This document shows positions 51,805 through 60,475 of a stretch of 64,000 nt of DNA, one piece after another (the first letter of the stretch is position 1; every line of letters starts with the position of its first letter). The position numbers were made by a program, and so were the translations under genes. The notes under the pieces are model-generated. The model saw only the letters and a list, made by a program, of their open reading frames with translations, ran no database searches and had not been told where the DNA came from. This DNA is from Paenibacillus qinlingensis. Lineage in GTDB: Bacteria > Bacillota > Bacilli > Paenibacillales > NBRC-103111. The stretch covers positions 159,531-223,530 of the forward strand of contig NZ_JABMKY010000012.1 of assembly GCF_013204845.1 (NCBI RefSeq), given 5' to 3'.

Positions 51805-52008
51805 TTACTCTGTAATCGGCTTCAAATCACTGAACTTCAGCAATACTTCTCTACTCGTATCGAGATAGATAACCCTAATGTCTAATTCCTCGTCGTTAAT
51901 CTCGAAAGCAAGAATCATACATTTCCGCCCTCGATTCTTAGTCTTTCTAGGATTATCTGGTGCCACAACGTAGGAGCCTCCAAGACTCAAACTTACCGTT
52001 TCGCTCAT
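51805..52008 (-). CDS. small hypothetical protein, 67 residues
   Basis: Begins MSETVSLSLGGSYVVAPDNP and contains GRKCMILAFEIND and DIRVIYLDTSREVLLKF: a short beta-rich sequence that could be an SH3/KOW-like fold. No signal peptide or membrane segment. ATG at 52008 with GAGGG about 12 nt upstream. I recognise no family; it lies 41 bp after the Nudix gene in the same direction. Confidence 0.6.
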   Translation of the reverse strand: MSETVSLSLGGSYVVAPDNPRKTKNRGRKCMILAFEINDEELDIRVIYLDTSREVLLKFSDLKPITE

Positions 52009-52049
52009 AGTATTCTGCTACCCTCTCATGTTGTTTTAGGATCCTGCTA

Positions 52050-52532
52050 TCAACCTAATCTTCTTACCTTTTCCTCGATTATACATTGATTAGTCTCATC
52101 CCACACAACCGAAATTTCAAAAGTTCCCGCCTCAAAAAATAAAGGAAACCTCCGCTTAAACCAATCTTGCATCGGCATCTGTAACGCATCGTCTATATCT
52201 ACCCAGGCTAACTCGCCTTCAGGTGGATCGGTTAGCAACTCCCCAGTAAATGTCCGAGTGAGATAATTAAACACCATATATCTATAGTTTTTCTCGGGAA
52301 CTAAATATTCGTCGACGCCCTTGTATATAAGGTCTTCCGGTTTCACCACGAGTCCCGTTTCCTCCCACAATTCTCGGACGGTTCCCTCCGTGAAACTCTC
52401 CGCCAAGTCCACCTTACCGCCTGGGCCAAGATATCCGGGAAACCCTTTGGACTCGGGACGATTGATCAGAAGCACTTTGTTCCCATCTTGGACTAAGCAC
52501 ATTGTATACATGCCACATTCAACTTTGCTCAC
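52050..52532 (-). CDS. Nudix hydrolase (MutT-like)
   Basis: 160 residues with a complete Nudix box GGKVDLAESF...REL WEETGL (G-x5-E-x7-RE-hydrophobic-x-EE-x-G). Likely removes pyrophosphate from an oxidised or surplus nucleotide, like B. subtilis YtkD or MutT. Start at ATG 52532. Downstream of the S66 peptidase gene by 26 bp in the same direction. Confidence 0.88.
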   Translation of the reverse strand: MSKVECGMYTMCLVQDGNKVLLINRPESKGFPGYLGPGGKVDLAESFTEGTVRELWEETGLVVKPEDLIYKGVDEYLVPEKNYRYMVFNYLTRTFTGELLTDPPEGELAWVDIDDALQMPMQDWFKRRFPLFFEAGTFEISVVWDETNQCIIEEKVRRLG

Positions 52533-52558
52533 TTAGGCAAATCCCCCTACTTTTCCAA

Positions 52559-53596
52559 TCACTCAAAAGGACTCTCCAACAAAATAACCTCATTCGTCCC
52601 CGGATTTAACTCTACTCGTCCACCTAATGGCAGAATCAATTTCGGGTCGGTATGCCCAAAGTCAAAATCAACAACAATCGGTACATGACCAGCCCCAAAC
52701 TCTTTTGCAATAATAGTCACTAGGATCTCTCTAAGTTCTGCATTCTCAGCTACACTATAATCCTTCGCTCTCCCAAATATGACGCCTTTAACACGTGAAA
52801 AGATGCCCTGCATCCCATAATTTCTCAGCATATAACCTACTTGCATGGGTGAAGGCTTCTCTTCCGATGTTTCGAAAAATAAGACCCTATCCTGCCAGCA
52901 ATCATCCTTGGGCCAATAGATCGTCGATTTCATAAACTCTAGGACTTCGATACATCCACCCCACAAATACCCTTGCTCAATCGCTTCCCCCTGAATAAAC
53001 GTCCACCCATTCTCATTCGCAACAAACGGCTGACACTCACCCAAGGTTTCCAGATGACTCCAGTCTTTATAGCCGTTCGTCCACTCTTGATATGGCGTAT
53101 AACGATATGGGAACTGCTCTTCAAACCATATTGCTTTGAGATGCTCGCTATAGGCTTTAGGTAGACTACTTAATTGCGCGATCCCTGCCATAATAGATGG
53201 GCCATAGAAGGTTACCATCCCCCAATTATTTAAGTACGTTAAGAATGTCGTCGCATCTGAAAAACCCATGATAAACTTAGGATGACTCATGATCAAGTCC
53301 TTATTTAAAAAGGGTAAAATCCTCACCGATTCATATCCACCAATTGAAGTGATGATGCCATCAATTTCTTCATTTTCAAAACAATCGTTTATATCCTGAG
53401 CACGCAACTGTGGATTCTTATACAGTTCCTCCGGTGACATCCTGGCTGATGGCATTTCAACAACCTCTAGGCCAAAGACCTCCCCCAGGTGCTTCAAGCC
53501 CATCTCATAGATGTCCGGGAATAAATAAGGCAGCCCATTGGATGGTGAAATAATGGCTATCTTGGATCCTGACTTTAATCGTTTGGGTTTGATCAT
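52559..53596 (-). CDS. S66 peptidase, LD-carboxypeptidase/MccF-like
   Basis: 345 residues. S66 family features: GSKIAIISPSNGLPYLFPDI, TSIGGYESVRILPFLN, nucleophile elbow FIMGFSDATTFLTYL (Ser), GYLWGGCIEVLEFM (Glu) and DFDFGHTDPKLILPLGG (His). It cleaves an L,D-peptide bond in recycled murein, or confers immunity to microcin C-like nucleotide peptides (MccF). Starts at ATG 53596, overlapping the TetR gene stop (ATGA). Confidence 0.87.
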   Translation of the reverse strand: MIKPKRLKSGSKIAIISPSNGLPYLFPDIYEMGLKHLGEVFGLEVVEMPSARMSPEELYKNPQLRAQDINDCFENEEIDGIITSIGGYESVRILPFLNKDLIMSHPKFIMGFSDATTFLTYLNNWGMVTFYGPSIMAGIAQLSSLPKAYSEHLKAIWFEEQFPYRYTPYQEWTNGYKDWSHLETLGECQPFVANENGWTFIQGEAIEQGYLWGGCIEVLEFMKSTIYWPKDDCWQDRVLFFETSEEKPSPMQVGYMLRNYGMQGIFSRVKGVIFGRAKDYSVAENAELREILVTIIAKEFGAGHVPIVVDFDFGHTDPKLILPLGGRVELNPGTNEVILLESPFE

Positions 53597-54183
53597 GTTA
53601 AGCCTCCTATCAACAACTGCCAGACACTTTCAAAGTCCTCATCCATACTCCCCATTCCCCATTCTAGGGCATGCGATGGATGATGAAAACGCGAAGTAGC
53701 CAAGAATATGGCTCTGGCAAGCGATTCCGATTCACCTGGCTTCAACTCTTTACTCGCCATCCCCTGCTTAATGATCTGTTCCAGCTGCTTTATTAAACAA
53801 TACATATGGGTGCTAATCATTTCAACTTCAATCTCTGTAACATTGGCGTACATTGCAAACATTTCCGCATCTTCAGCTGCAAATTTCCGCTTGGTTTGAA
53901 TCAGCGTGTCTAGCCACAAATGCAAACGCTCAATGGCACTGCCGCCAGTCTCACTGGCAATAGCCTCCAGAGGCGTCACGATGCTCGTATGCAACCAACG
54001 GGATGTCACCGCTTCCCGCAGCGCAGCTTTACTTTCAAAATGCCGATACAACGTCCCATGACTCACTTGCAGCACCTTAGCTATGTCCACTACGGATGTT
54101 TTGTCCGGTCCATATCGCCGAAGCACTTGCTCCGCTGCATCCAAAATCTCGTCCTTCGATAACGGCAACTCATTCTTCGTCAT
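53593..54183 (-). CDS. TetR/AcrR-family regulator
   Basis: 196 residues. N-terminal helix-turn-helix: DEILDAAEQVLRRYGPDKTS, DIAKVLQVSHGTLYRHFESK. ATG at 54183 lies directly after the SDR stop (TAAAATG). It probably represses the operon SDR-tetR-S66-nudix through the inverted repeat at 55000-55055. Confidence 0.85.
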   Translation of the reverse strand: MTKNELPLSKDEILDAAEQVLRRYGPDKTSVVDIAKVLQVSHGTLYRHFESKAALREAVTSRWLHTSIVTPLEAIASETGGSAIERLHLWLDTLIQTKRKFAAEDAEMFAMYANVTEIEVEMISTHMYCLIKQLEQIIKQGMASKELKPGESESLARAIFLATSRFHHPSHALEWGMGSMDEDFESVWQLLIGGLT

Positions 54184-54184
54184 T

Positions 54185-54928
54185 TTATACAAAACCGCCG
54201 TTCACACGCAGCGTTTGTCCCGTTACCCACTGGGACTCCTCGCTTGCCAAGAACAGCACAACCCGCGAAATATCTTCCGCTTCTCCTAGTCTGCCGAACG
54301 AATTCATGTTAGCGATCGCTTTGATTTGTTCCTCTGATTTCCCCACTGTGAATAATTCGGTATTCACTGGACCTGGTGCAACGGCATTAATCGTAATCCC
54401 CTTAGGTCCTAACTCTTTGGCCAGCTGACGCGTGAACTGTTCAACAGCCCCTTTCGTACCCGCATAGGAGCTATACCCCGGAAACATTTGCCCATTAACT
54501 GACGTAGAGAAATTGATAATCCGACCATTCTCCTTCATATGCAGCGCCGCTTGCTGAATCGCAAAGAATGTCCCTTTCACATTAATGTTAAACTGCCTAT
54601 CGAAATCCTCCTCGGTAATCGAGAGAATCGGCTTCGTAATCATAATCCCCGCATTATTGACCAAAATATCAACCTGTCCATACGCCTCCAACGTCTTCTG
54701 GAACAAAAGCTCCACTTCCGCCACTTGGCTAATATCCGCCCCAATCGCGATAGCTTCCCCGCCTCGTTGCTTAATGCCGTTAACGACTTCTTCTGCTTTA
54801 CCTGGACTGCTCGCGTAATTCACGATAACCTTAGCCCCGTGCAGCGCAAGCTCCTCTGCGATCTTCTGACCGATCCCTCTCGATGCACCTGTAACCAAAG
54901 CTACTTTACCCGATAATTTCCGCTCCAT
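54185..54928 (-). CDS. short-chain dehydrogenase/reductase
   Basis: 247 residues. NAD(P)-binding VALVTGASRGIGQKIA, NNAGIMI, catalytic Ser in NFSTSVNGQM and YAGTKGA (Tyr-x3-Lys), then VAPGPVNTE. Classical SDR of 3-oxoacyl-ACP reductase-like type; substrate unknown. ATG at 54928 with GGCGGG 7 nt upstream is preferred to 54979. First gene of a TetR-controlled operon. Confidence 0.87.
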   Translation of the reverse strand: MERKLSGKVALVTGASRGIGQKIAEELALHGAKVIVNYASSPGKAEEVVNGIKQRGGEAIAIGADISQVAEVELLFQKTLEAYGQVDILVNNAGIMITKPILSITEEDFDRQFNINVKGTFFAIQQAALHMKENGRIINFSTSVNGQMFPGYSSYAGTKGAVEQFTRQLAKELGPKGITINAVAPGPVNTELFTVGKSEEQIKAIANMNSFGRLGEAEDISRVVLFLASEESQWVTGQTLRVNGGFV

Positions 54929-54999
54929 GCATAATCCCGCCTTTTCGATGTAATGAGAAGGTAGAGTAGCCTTCCCCAAACCTTATTACCTTTATTATA

Positions 55000-55055
55000 A
55001 AATCACGAATGACAAAAATCAAATAATGTCATTTGTTCTTTGTCATTTGTGATTT
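55000..55055. promoter_or_regulatory. inverted-repeat operator for the TetR-type regulator
   Basis: Arms AAATCACGAATGACAAA (55000-55016) and TTTGTCATTTGTGATTT (55039-55055) differ at one position. A third half-site TGTCATT lies between (55027-55033). Located 72 bp before the SDR start. Confidence 0.7.
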
Positions 55056-55183
55056 TAGTAAAGCGATATAACCTCCCGCGCCCGGGGATGCCAATAACCT
55101 AAAAGTTCCAATTCACCTGCAACTTATCCCAATCCTCCTCCGTCATTCATGTCATACAGATTATAAATAAGGGTGGGCTACAG

Positions 55184-55615
55184 ATGATCCTAATGCGTTA
55201 TGCCATACTCACTGTAATAGGCACTTCATTAATCCTTGTAGGATGCTCTAAGAGTGAGGTCACACCACCGGAAAAATCAACGACACCAGTGGTTTCAACT
55301 CCTAAGGAAGTCAGCCTCCCAGTCATGCAGGGCATCGCAACGGTAGACAATGGAGTCAAAGAGACGAAAGTAACCTATACATTCACAAATCAGTCTAAAA
55401 AAACGATTACTGTCATTGGTGGCGCAAAATATACCCTTTTGAAGGATCATACCGTATTCGAACAAGGCGCCGTTGCGATCAAGGATTACTTGGACTTGGA
55501 GCCAGGGCATTCCTATACAGATTCGAAAACCTTTACGAATTTACCTCAAGGAGATTATCTCATCGAAGTCACGTGGAACAAAACGAAGGCGACGGCAACA
55601 TTTAAGCGCAGCTAA
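55184..55615 (+). CDS. small lipoprotein, unknown
   Basis: 143 residues. Signal peptide ends in lipobox LVGC. The mature part is a beta-rich domain with TFTNQSKKTITVIGGAKYTL and LEPGHSYTDSKTF, resembling intracellular proteinase inhibitor BsuPI or Ig-like folds. Function unknown. ATG at 55184 with GGGTGGG upstream. Confidence 0.7.
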   Translation: MILMRYAILTVIGTSLILVGCSKSEVTPPEKSTTPVVSTPKEVSLPVMQGIATVDNGVKETKVTYTFTNQSKKTITVIGGAKYTLLKDHTVFEQGAVAIKDYLDLEPGHSYTDSKTFTNLPQGDYLIEVTWNKTKATATFKRS

Positions 55616-55703
55616 ATGTAACCTGTGAAACGCATAGAGGCGCTTGATTTCAGGACTCCCATCCTCTACATCAAGCACCTCTATTTCAATCGTATTCCCC
55701 TGT

Positions 55704-56669
55704 TCACTCCGCTATCCATGTTTCTCCATGCTTCAACAAGCGCAGCAGGCTTGCGTCTAAATCTCTCCGCTGCCAGTCCGCCAGCAATCGATCCAATGCC
55801 TCTTTGGGCGTATCGTCAGCAAGACGGAATGCCCCGTAGTGCATCGGGATAAACTGCTTTGCCCCCACATCAAGGAACGCCTGCACCGCTTCCTCTGGGG
55901 AAACGTGCTGCATCCCCATGAACCACTCCGGCTCGTAGGCGCCAATCGGCATCAGCGCGTAGCCAATACCCGGAAATTTCGCTCCGATCTCCCGAAAGCC
56001 TTCGAAGTACCCGCTGTCTCCAGCGAAGTAGATCGCAGGAGGAACCTGCGTCCCTTCCGACACCGCGCTGCGCTTTACAAGCCATCCTCCCCATAGCGAG
56101 GTATTGGTATCGGTTAACGTACGTCTCGTCCAATGCTGCGCAGGAACGAAATGAAACTCTAGCTGGCCAATAGTCTGACTCCCCCACCACGGCAATTCGT
56201 ACACTGTGCTGAACCCCAGCTTCCGCAGCTTAGAACCAAGTCCTTCGGGCACCAGCACGTATGGCGTGCCTCGCAGCTTTTTCAACGAACCTACATGCAA
56301 GTGATCGTAATGCGCGTGTGACAGCAAGATCACATCGACAGGCGGGATCTCTTCTATAGATAAACCTGGCGCCTCGAGCCTCGGAGTAAAGCCCATTCGA
56401 GTAGCCCAGACCGGATCAGTTACTATCGTCATACCACCGACTTGCAGCAAGAAGGTTGAATGTCCGATCCAAGTAATCGTAACTTCATGCTGATTATTTC
56501 TGAGCAGTTCCTGCTGCTTGTGGTCTGCCTGCCCGATTCGGTAGGATACGTCTTTCACTTTCCCCTTCCGCTCTTTCTGCCAGCGACGTACTTCTTTCCA
56601 GGTTTTCGTCTTCGCATTCGGATCCAAGTTGCTATATCGCTGCCGCGCCATACGCTCATCCCCATTCAT
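55704..56669 (-). CDS. metallo-beta-lactamase-fold hydrolase, NAPE-PLD-like
   Basis: 321 residues (315 if ATG at 56651, which has GGGG 8 nt upstream, is used). Metal motif LLSHAHYDHLH (HxHxDH) and later FAGDSGYFEGF and FIPMHYGAFRLADDTP match the NAPE-PLD/UlaG-like branch. Could hydrolyse phosphodiesters or lactones; substrate unknown. It is 33 bp after the TetR gene at 56703, in the same direction. Confidence 0.85.
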   Translation of the reverse strand: MNGDERMARQRYSNLDPNAKTKTWKEVRRWQKERKGKVKDVSYRIGQADHKQQELLRNNQHEVTITWIGHSTFLLQVGGMTIVTDPVWATRMGFTPRLEAPGLSIEEIPPVDVILLSHAHYDHLHVGSLKKLRGTPYVLVPEGLGSKLRKLGFSTVYELPWWGSQTIGQLEFHFVPAQHWTRRTLTDTNTSLWGGWLVKRSAVSEGTQVPPAIYFAGDSGYFEGFREIGAKFPGIGYALMPIGAYEPEWFMGMQHVSPEEAVQAFLDVGAKQFIPMHYGAFRLADDTPKEALDRLLADWQRRDLDASLLRLLKHGETWIAE

Positions 56670-56702
56670 CTTCTTACAATCTATATCTGTTCTAACCCCG
56701 CT

Positions 56703-57296
56703 TTAGCGGATGCAAACTCCCTTTAAATACTGGGTCAGGCTCTCGATATTCTTACGGATATGTCGGTTGTTCCCTTCAAGCTTGCTCATCATAATGCCGC
56801 CTTCCATAACAGAAAGCGTGAAAGTAGCCAATGCCTCGATATCGAGATCTGCTTTAAATTCACCACTTTGAACACCTTCAGCAATAATCTCATTCATGTT
56901 CTGCAACGTGCTCTTCAGTCCCCGCTGAGCTCGTTCTCGTAAAATAGGATGACTATCATCGCTCTCAGTAGCTAAGTTAAGCAGCGGACAACCTCCGATA
57001 AAAGGCGGGGTTTCCACGACATTTTCATACACGCGCAAATAAGCTAACAACTTGCCACTGGCCGTCCCTTCCACACGAATGGCATCGTTCATTTTCTCAC
57101 TAACTACACCACCTGCATAGTCATAGGCCTCTAGAGCAATCTCATCTTTACTGGCAAAATGGCGGTAAATGCCGCCCTTCTTAATGCCTGTCAGCTCCGT
57201 AATATCCGATAAGGATGAGCCTGCATATCCCTTCTGGTTAAACAGTTCCGCGGCCTGAGCGATAATATGCTTGCGAGTTCGTTCACCTTTTTGCAT
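56703..57296 (-). CDS. TetR/AcrR-family regulator
   Basis: 197 residues. HTH region: KHIIAQAAELFNQKGYAGSS, DITELTGIKKGGIYRHFASK; the C-terminal region FIGGCPLLNLATESDDSHPI resembles the TetR_C_13/YxaF group. ATG at 57296 with GGGAGGG 5 nt upstream. Probably controls itself and the MBL hydrolase. Confidence 0.87.
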   Translation of the reverse strand: MQKGERTRKHIIAQAAELFNQKGYAGSSLSDITELTGIKKGGIYRHFASKDEIALEAYDYAGGVVSEKMNDAIRVEGTASGKLLAYLRVYENVVETPPFIGGCPLLNLATESDDSHPILRERAQRGLKSTLQNMNEIIAEGVQSGEFKADLDIEALATFTLSVMEGGIMMSKLEGNNRHIRKNIESLTQYLKGVCIR

Positions 57297-57384
57297 AGTA
57301 ACCCTCCCTTACACGCGTAGAATCCTATCTTTTAGTATATCAAAAGAGAGCAAGACATTAAAATGTAGCTCCCACGCAAACATA

Positions 57385-57401
57385 TGTCATATTTATTTAC
57401 A
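57385..57401 (+). promoter_or_regulatory. GlnR/TnrA-type nitrogen box
   Basis: TGTCA-TATTTAT-TTACA fits TGTNA-n7-TNACA exactly, 152 bp before the amidohydrolase start at 57554. It overlaps a 14-bp palindrome ATTTACATGTAAAT (57395-57408), which could instead serve the divergent TetR gene. Confidence 0.55.
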
Positions 57402-57553
57402 TGTAAATTTACATAATCACAATCAGCCTGCCTATTTTAATGAAAAACACAATCCACCTACCAGATCATTGACTATTTCAAGCGAACAGACCTATAATCC
57501 AGTTAACAAATTTAATTTACGTCATATTATCTAACATTAAAGAGGTGCAAGGT

Positions 57554-58813
57554 ATGGAGTCTGATTTGATCATCCGATGCTTCTCCAACCCCCACTTCGG
57601 CACCTTAATGGATGTCGGCATTCGGGAAGGGAAAATTATATACCTTCAAAAGCATCTCCCTGGCAACCCTAACGCTCTAAGTGCTGGTCAGCTTATTGAA
57701 GCCAACGGGCGAATTCTACTCCCCGGTTTAATAGAACCACATATTCATCTGGATAAAGCCTTTCTACTAAATAGCATGACGAAGGACGCCTGCTCTATCG
57801 AGCAAGCCATCGCCTCCACCTTGGAGCTTAAACGCTCTTTCACTTCAACGGATATCGCGGCCCGTTCGATCCAAGTGATCCAACAAGCCATTGCCCACGG
57901 TGTGACCCACATGCGGTGTCATGTGGAGATTGATCCTATCGTCGGCCTCATCGGCCTCGAAGTGATGCTAGCGCTGAAGGAACAATACATCAACCAGATC
58001 ACCCTGCAAATTGTCGCCTTCCCCCAAGAAGGCATTGCCAAGCAGCCTGGAACTGAAGAACTGCTCACCCAAGCCCTACGACTTGGCGCCGATGTTGTCG
58101 GTGGAATTACGTATCAGGATGCAGATTTACAAGCGCATCTCCGTACCGTTTTTAACTTAGCCAAAGCCTTCAATAAACCCTTGGACTTGCACGTCGATTT
58201 CTCCGATGACCCGTCCATGTTAGCTATCCTCAGCATCATTCGCATGACGCAAGAATATGGGATGCAAGGTCGCGTAAGCGTTGGGCACCTCACTTCACTC
58301 GGTTCACTCCCTTATGAAGAGGCCCAAATCATCTGCACAGCCATTGCTGCGAACGGCATCCACGTCATGTCATTGCCAGCAACTGACCTCTTTTTGAATG
58401 GACGCGGTGACGATCACCGTCACAGACGGGGGCTTACCCCAGTTGCCCTTCTTTTGGAGCAAGGAGCTAATGTTATCTATGGAAGCAATAATATCCAGAA
58501 TCCTTTTACACCTTTCGGCACTGCAGATCCACTGGACACAGGCATGCTCCTCGCTCATACCACGTATATGGGCTCTAAACAGGATGTTGTCACGCTGATC
58601 GAGATGGCGACAACCCGTGCGGCGAAGGCATTAGAGCTTGCGAATTACGGCCTGCACATCGGAGCGGATGCTGATCTCGTCCTATTCGAGTCAACTAATC
58701 TGCGCAGTGCTTTCTATGAACGAGTACCCAGAAGCTATGTCTGGAAGCGCGGGCAACTGGTAGCTTCGACTGTGAAGCAGACGACCTTTTACAATCAACA
58801 AGTAAGCTCCTAA
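57554..58813 (+). CDS. CodA-like cyclic amidohydrolase, first
   Basis: 419 residues, cytosine-deaminase branch. Metal motif GLIEPHIHLDKAFLL (HxHxDK), DLHVDFSDDPSM, VGHLTSLG, and a late GSNNIQNPFTPFG. In E. coli CodA the last block reads GHDDVFDPW with a metal Asp; here Asn replaces it. ATG at 57554 with AGAGGTG 6 nt upstream; a GTG at 57545 is not favoured. Probably hydrolyses or deaminates a nitrogen heterocycle. First gene of a four-gene set with the PucR regulator. Confidence 0.8.
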   Translation: MESDLIIRCFSNPHFGTLMDVGIREGKIIYLQKHLPGNPNALSAGQLIEANGRILLPGLIEPHIHLDKAFLLNSMTKDACSIEQAIASTLELKRSFTSTDIAARSIQVIQQAIAHGVTHMRCHVEIDPIVGLIGLEVMLALKEQYINQITLQIVAFPQEGIAKQPGTEELLTQALRLGADVVGGITYQDADLQAHLRTVFNLAKAFNKPLDLHVDFSDDPSMLAILSIIRMTQEYGMQGRVSVGHLTSLGSLPYEEAQIICTAIAANGIHVMSLPATDLFLNGRGDDHRHRRGLTPVALLLEQGANVIYGSNNIQNPFTPFGTADPLDTGMLLAHTTYMGSKQDVVTLIEMATTRAAKALELANYGLHIGADADLVLFESTNLRSAFYERVPRSYVWKRGQLVASTVKQTTFYNQQVSS

Positions 58814-58835
58814 TGAGGGAAAGGCGGGGGATAAG

Positions 58836-60416
58836 ATGCACCTGACCGTTGAAGAAGCGTTAACCATTTATCCTTTGTCACGTGCCAAATTAGTTGCTGG
58901 CGAGAAAGGCTTGTCACGCATTTTACGATCCGTTAATGTCATGGACGCCCCTGATGCTGGCGATTGGATCAAATCCGGTGAGATGCTGTTTACAACCGCT
59001 TTTGTCATGAAAGATCATTTGGATATGGCTCTTTCCACCTTACGAATGTTGGATGAGCGAGGCGGAGCAGGACTAGGAATCAAAGTAGGCCGATATTGGG
59101 ATCAAATTCCACAGGAGCTATACGATGAAGCTAATCGACTCCAAATGCCAATCCTAGAATTGCCTTTCGAATTCACCTTTTCCGACCAGATGGATGCGCT
59201 ATTCAACGCCGAACACACCAAGACGACCAAGAAACTGCAGACTGTCCTAGAAAAACAAAAACAACTCATGCAATTCGCCCTGCGGAATAAGGAATCCTCC
59301 GATATTTTTCATATGATCTCAGGTATTCTAGGGCAGCCTATCGCCGTATTTGGGCAAGGTGGCAATGTGCTTTTTCACAACACTTCCTGGTCGGAGGAGA
59401 TCATCCTTCACCAATGGCCTTGGACCAAATCGCCGCAATGGGAAGGCTTCGGAGACACCAGATGCTTCCGCATCCCACTAGTGGATTCACTAGGCTGCAC
59501 GGGTTTCCTCAAGGTGTATGTGAATTCCCCGTTGATGTTGAAGGAAGAGGAAGCTTTGTTCCATCAAGCCGCCGAAATCTTAACCTATCATCTCGGTCTC
59601 GATATTCAAAAAGGTAAAGACCCCTCGCGCCAACATGCGCTTAGTCAGGTGTTTACGGACTTTTTCCAGCGGGAGCTTTCCTTTCACGATTTCATGAAAA
59701 CCTGCAAAAGCTACCATCTCAACGTCATGTCCACCACCTACCAATGCGTGCTTACAACGATCCCGTCGGAGCAACCTGGTGCAACTAGGCTCCTAAATGA
59801 GGTTCGACAGTTGCTAATCTATCATCCGCAGTTGCAGCATTATGAATCCGAACACTTCTACTTAGCTGAAGGATTACTCTCGATCTTCGCTCTTCCGGAG
59901 GCACAAACTTTTCATAAAAAGGATTTCCTATCTTCTCTGAATTCCTGCTTGTCCCATCTAACTACCAAAACCTCCGCCTCTGGTCTGCATTGTTGGGTCA
60001 GTCGCGTGAAAGCTCAACCCGAACTCATCTACAATGCATTCAACGAATGCTTGGAAACACACCATGCTGCTGAGCGGCTGTGCATGAGTCAAACTGTCTT
60101 GCATCATGATTCCATCGAGCTTTTCTCTCTCTTCCAACATCTATCCAAGGAAGCCATGCACAGTTACTATGACTACGTTTTGGAACCCATCTACGGCAAG
60201 AACAAGCAGGTCGACCCTGAGCTCGCATTAACCTTGGAGGTTTATTTTGAGTATGATGGATCCATTAATGAAACAAGTCGCTATCTCTTCGTTCATCGCA
60301 ATACAGTTTCTTACCGGTTAGAGAAAATTGCAGATTTATTGCAAATGGATTTTAAAAAGATGAGTGATCTCCTGCGCTTGAAGCTAGCTTTTCTCTTTCG
60401 GAATTATTTGAAATAG
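58836..60416 (+). CDS. PucR-family regulator
   Basis: 526 residues: N-terminal PucR sensor domain (MHLTVEEALTIYPLSRAKLV, KSGEMLFTTAFVMKD, LQMPILELPFEFTFSD), a middle GGDEF-like/GAF-like region, and C-terminal HTH_30 (YDGSINETSRYLFVHRNTVS, YRLEKIADLLQMDFKKMSD). PucR-type proteins activate purine or other N-compound catabolism. Lies 23 bp after the first amidohydrolase; ATG with GGCGGGG upstream. Confidence 0.88.
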   Translation: MHLTVEEALTIYPLSRAKLVAGEKGLSRILRSVNVMDAPDAGDWIKSGEMLFTTAFVMKDHLDMALSTLRMLDERGGAGLGIKVGRYWDQIPQELYDEANRLQMPILELPFEFTFSDQMDALFNAEHTKTTKKLQTVLEKQKQLMQFALRNKESSDIFHMISGILGQPIAVFGQGGNVLFHNTSWSEEIILHQWPWTKSPQWEGFGDTRCFRIPLVDSLGCTGFLKVYVNSPLMLKEEEALFHQAAEILTYHLGLDIQKGKDPSRQHALSQVFTDFFQRELSFHDFMKTCKSYHLNVMSTTYQCVLTTIPSEQPGATRLLNEVRQLLIYHPQLQHYESEHFYLAEGLLSIFALPEAQTFHKKDFLSSLNSCLSHLTTKTSASGLHCWVSRVKAQPELIYNAFNECLETHHAAERLCMSQTVLHHDSIELFSLFQHLSKEAMHSYYDYVLEPIYGKNKQVDPELALTLEVYFEYDGSINETSRYLFVHRNTVSYRLEKIADLLQMDFKKMSDLLRLKLAFLFRNYLK

Positions 60417-60475
60417 CAGCAATCATCTAGAAAATAGGCATACAACGCTTACCTGCTGCGAAAGGAGTTATCTTG

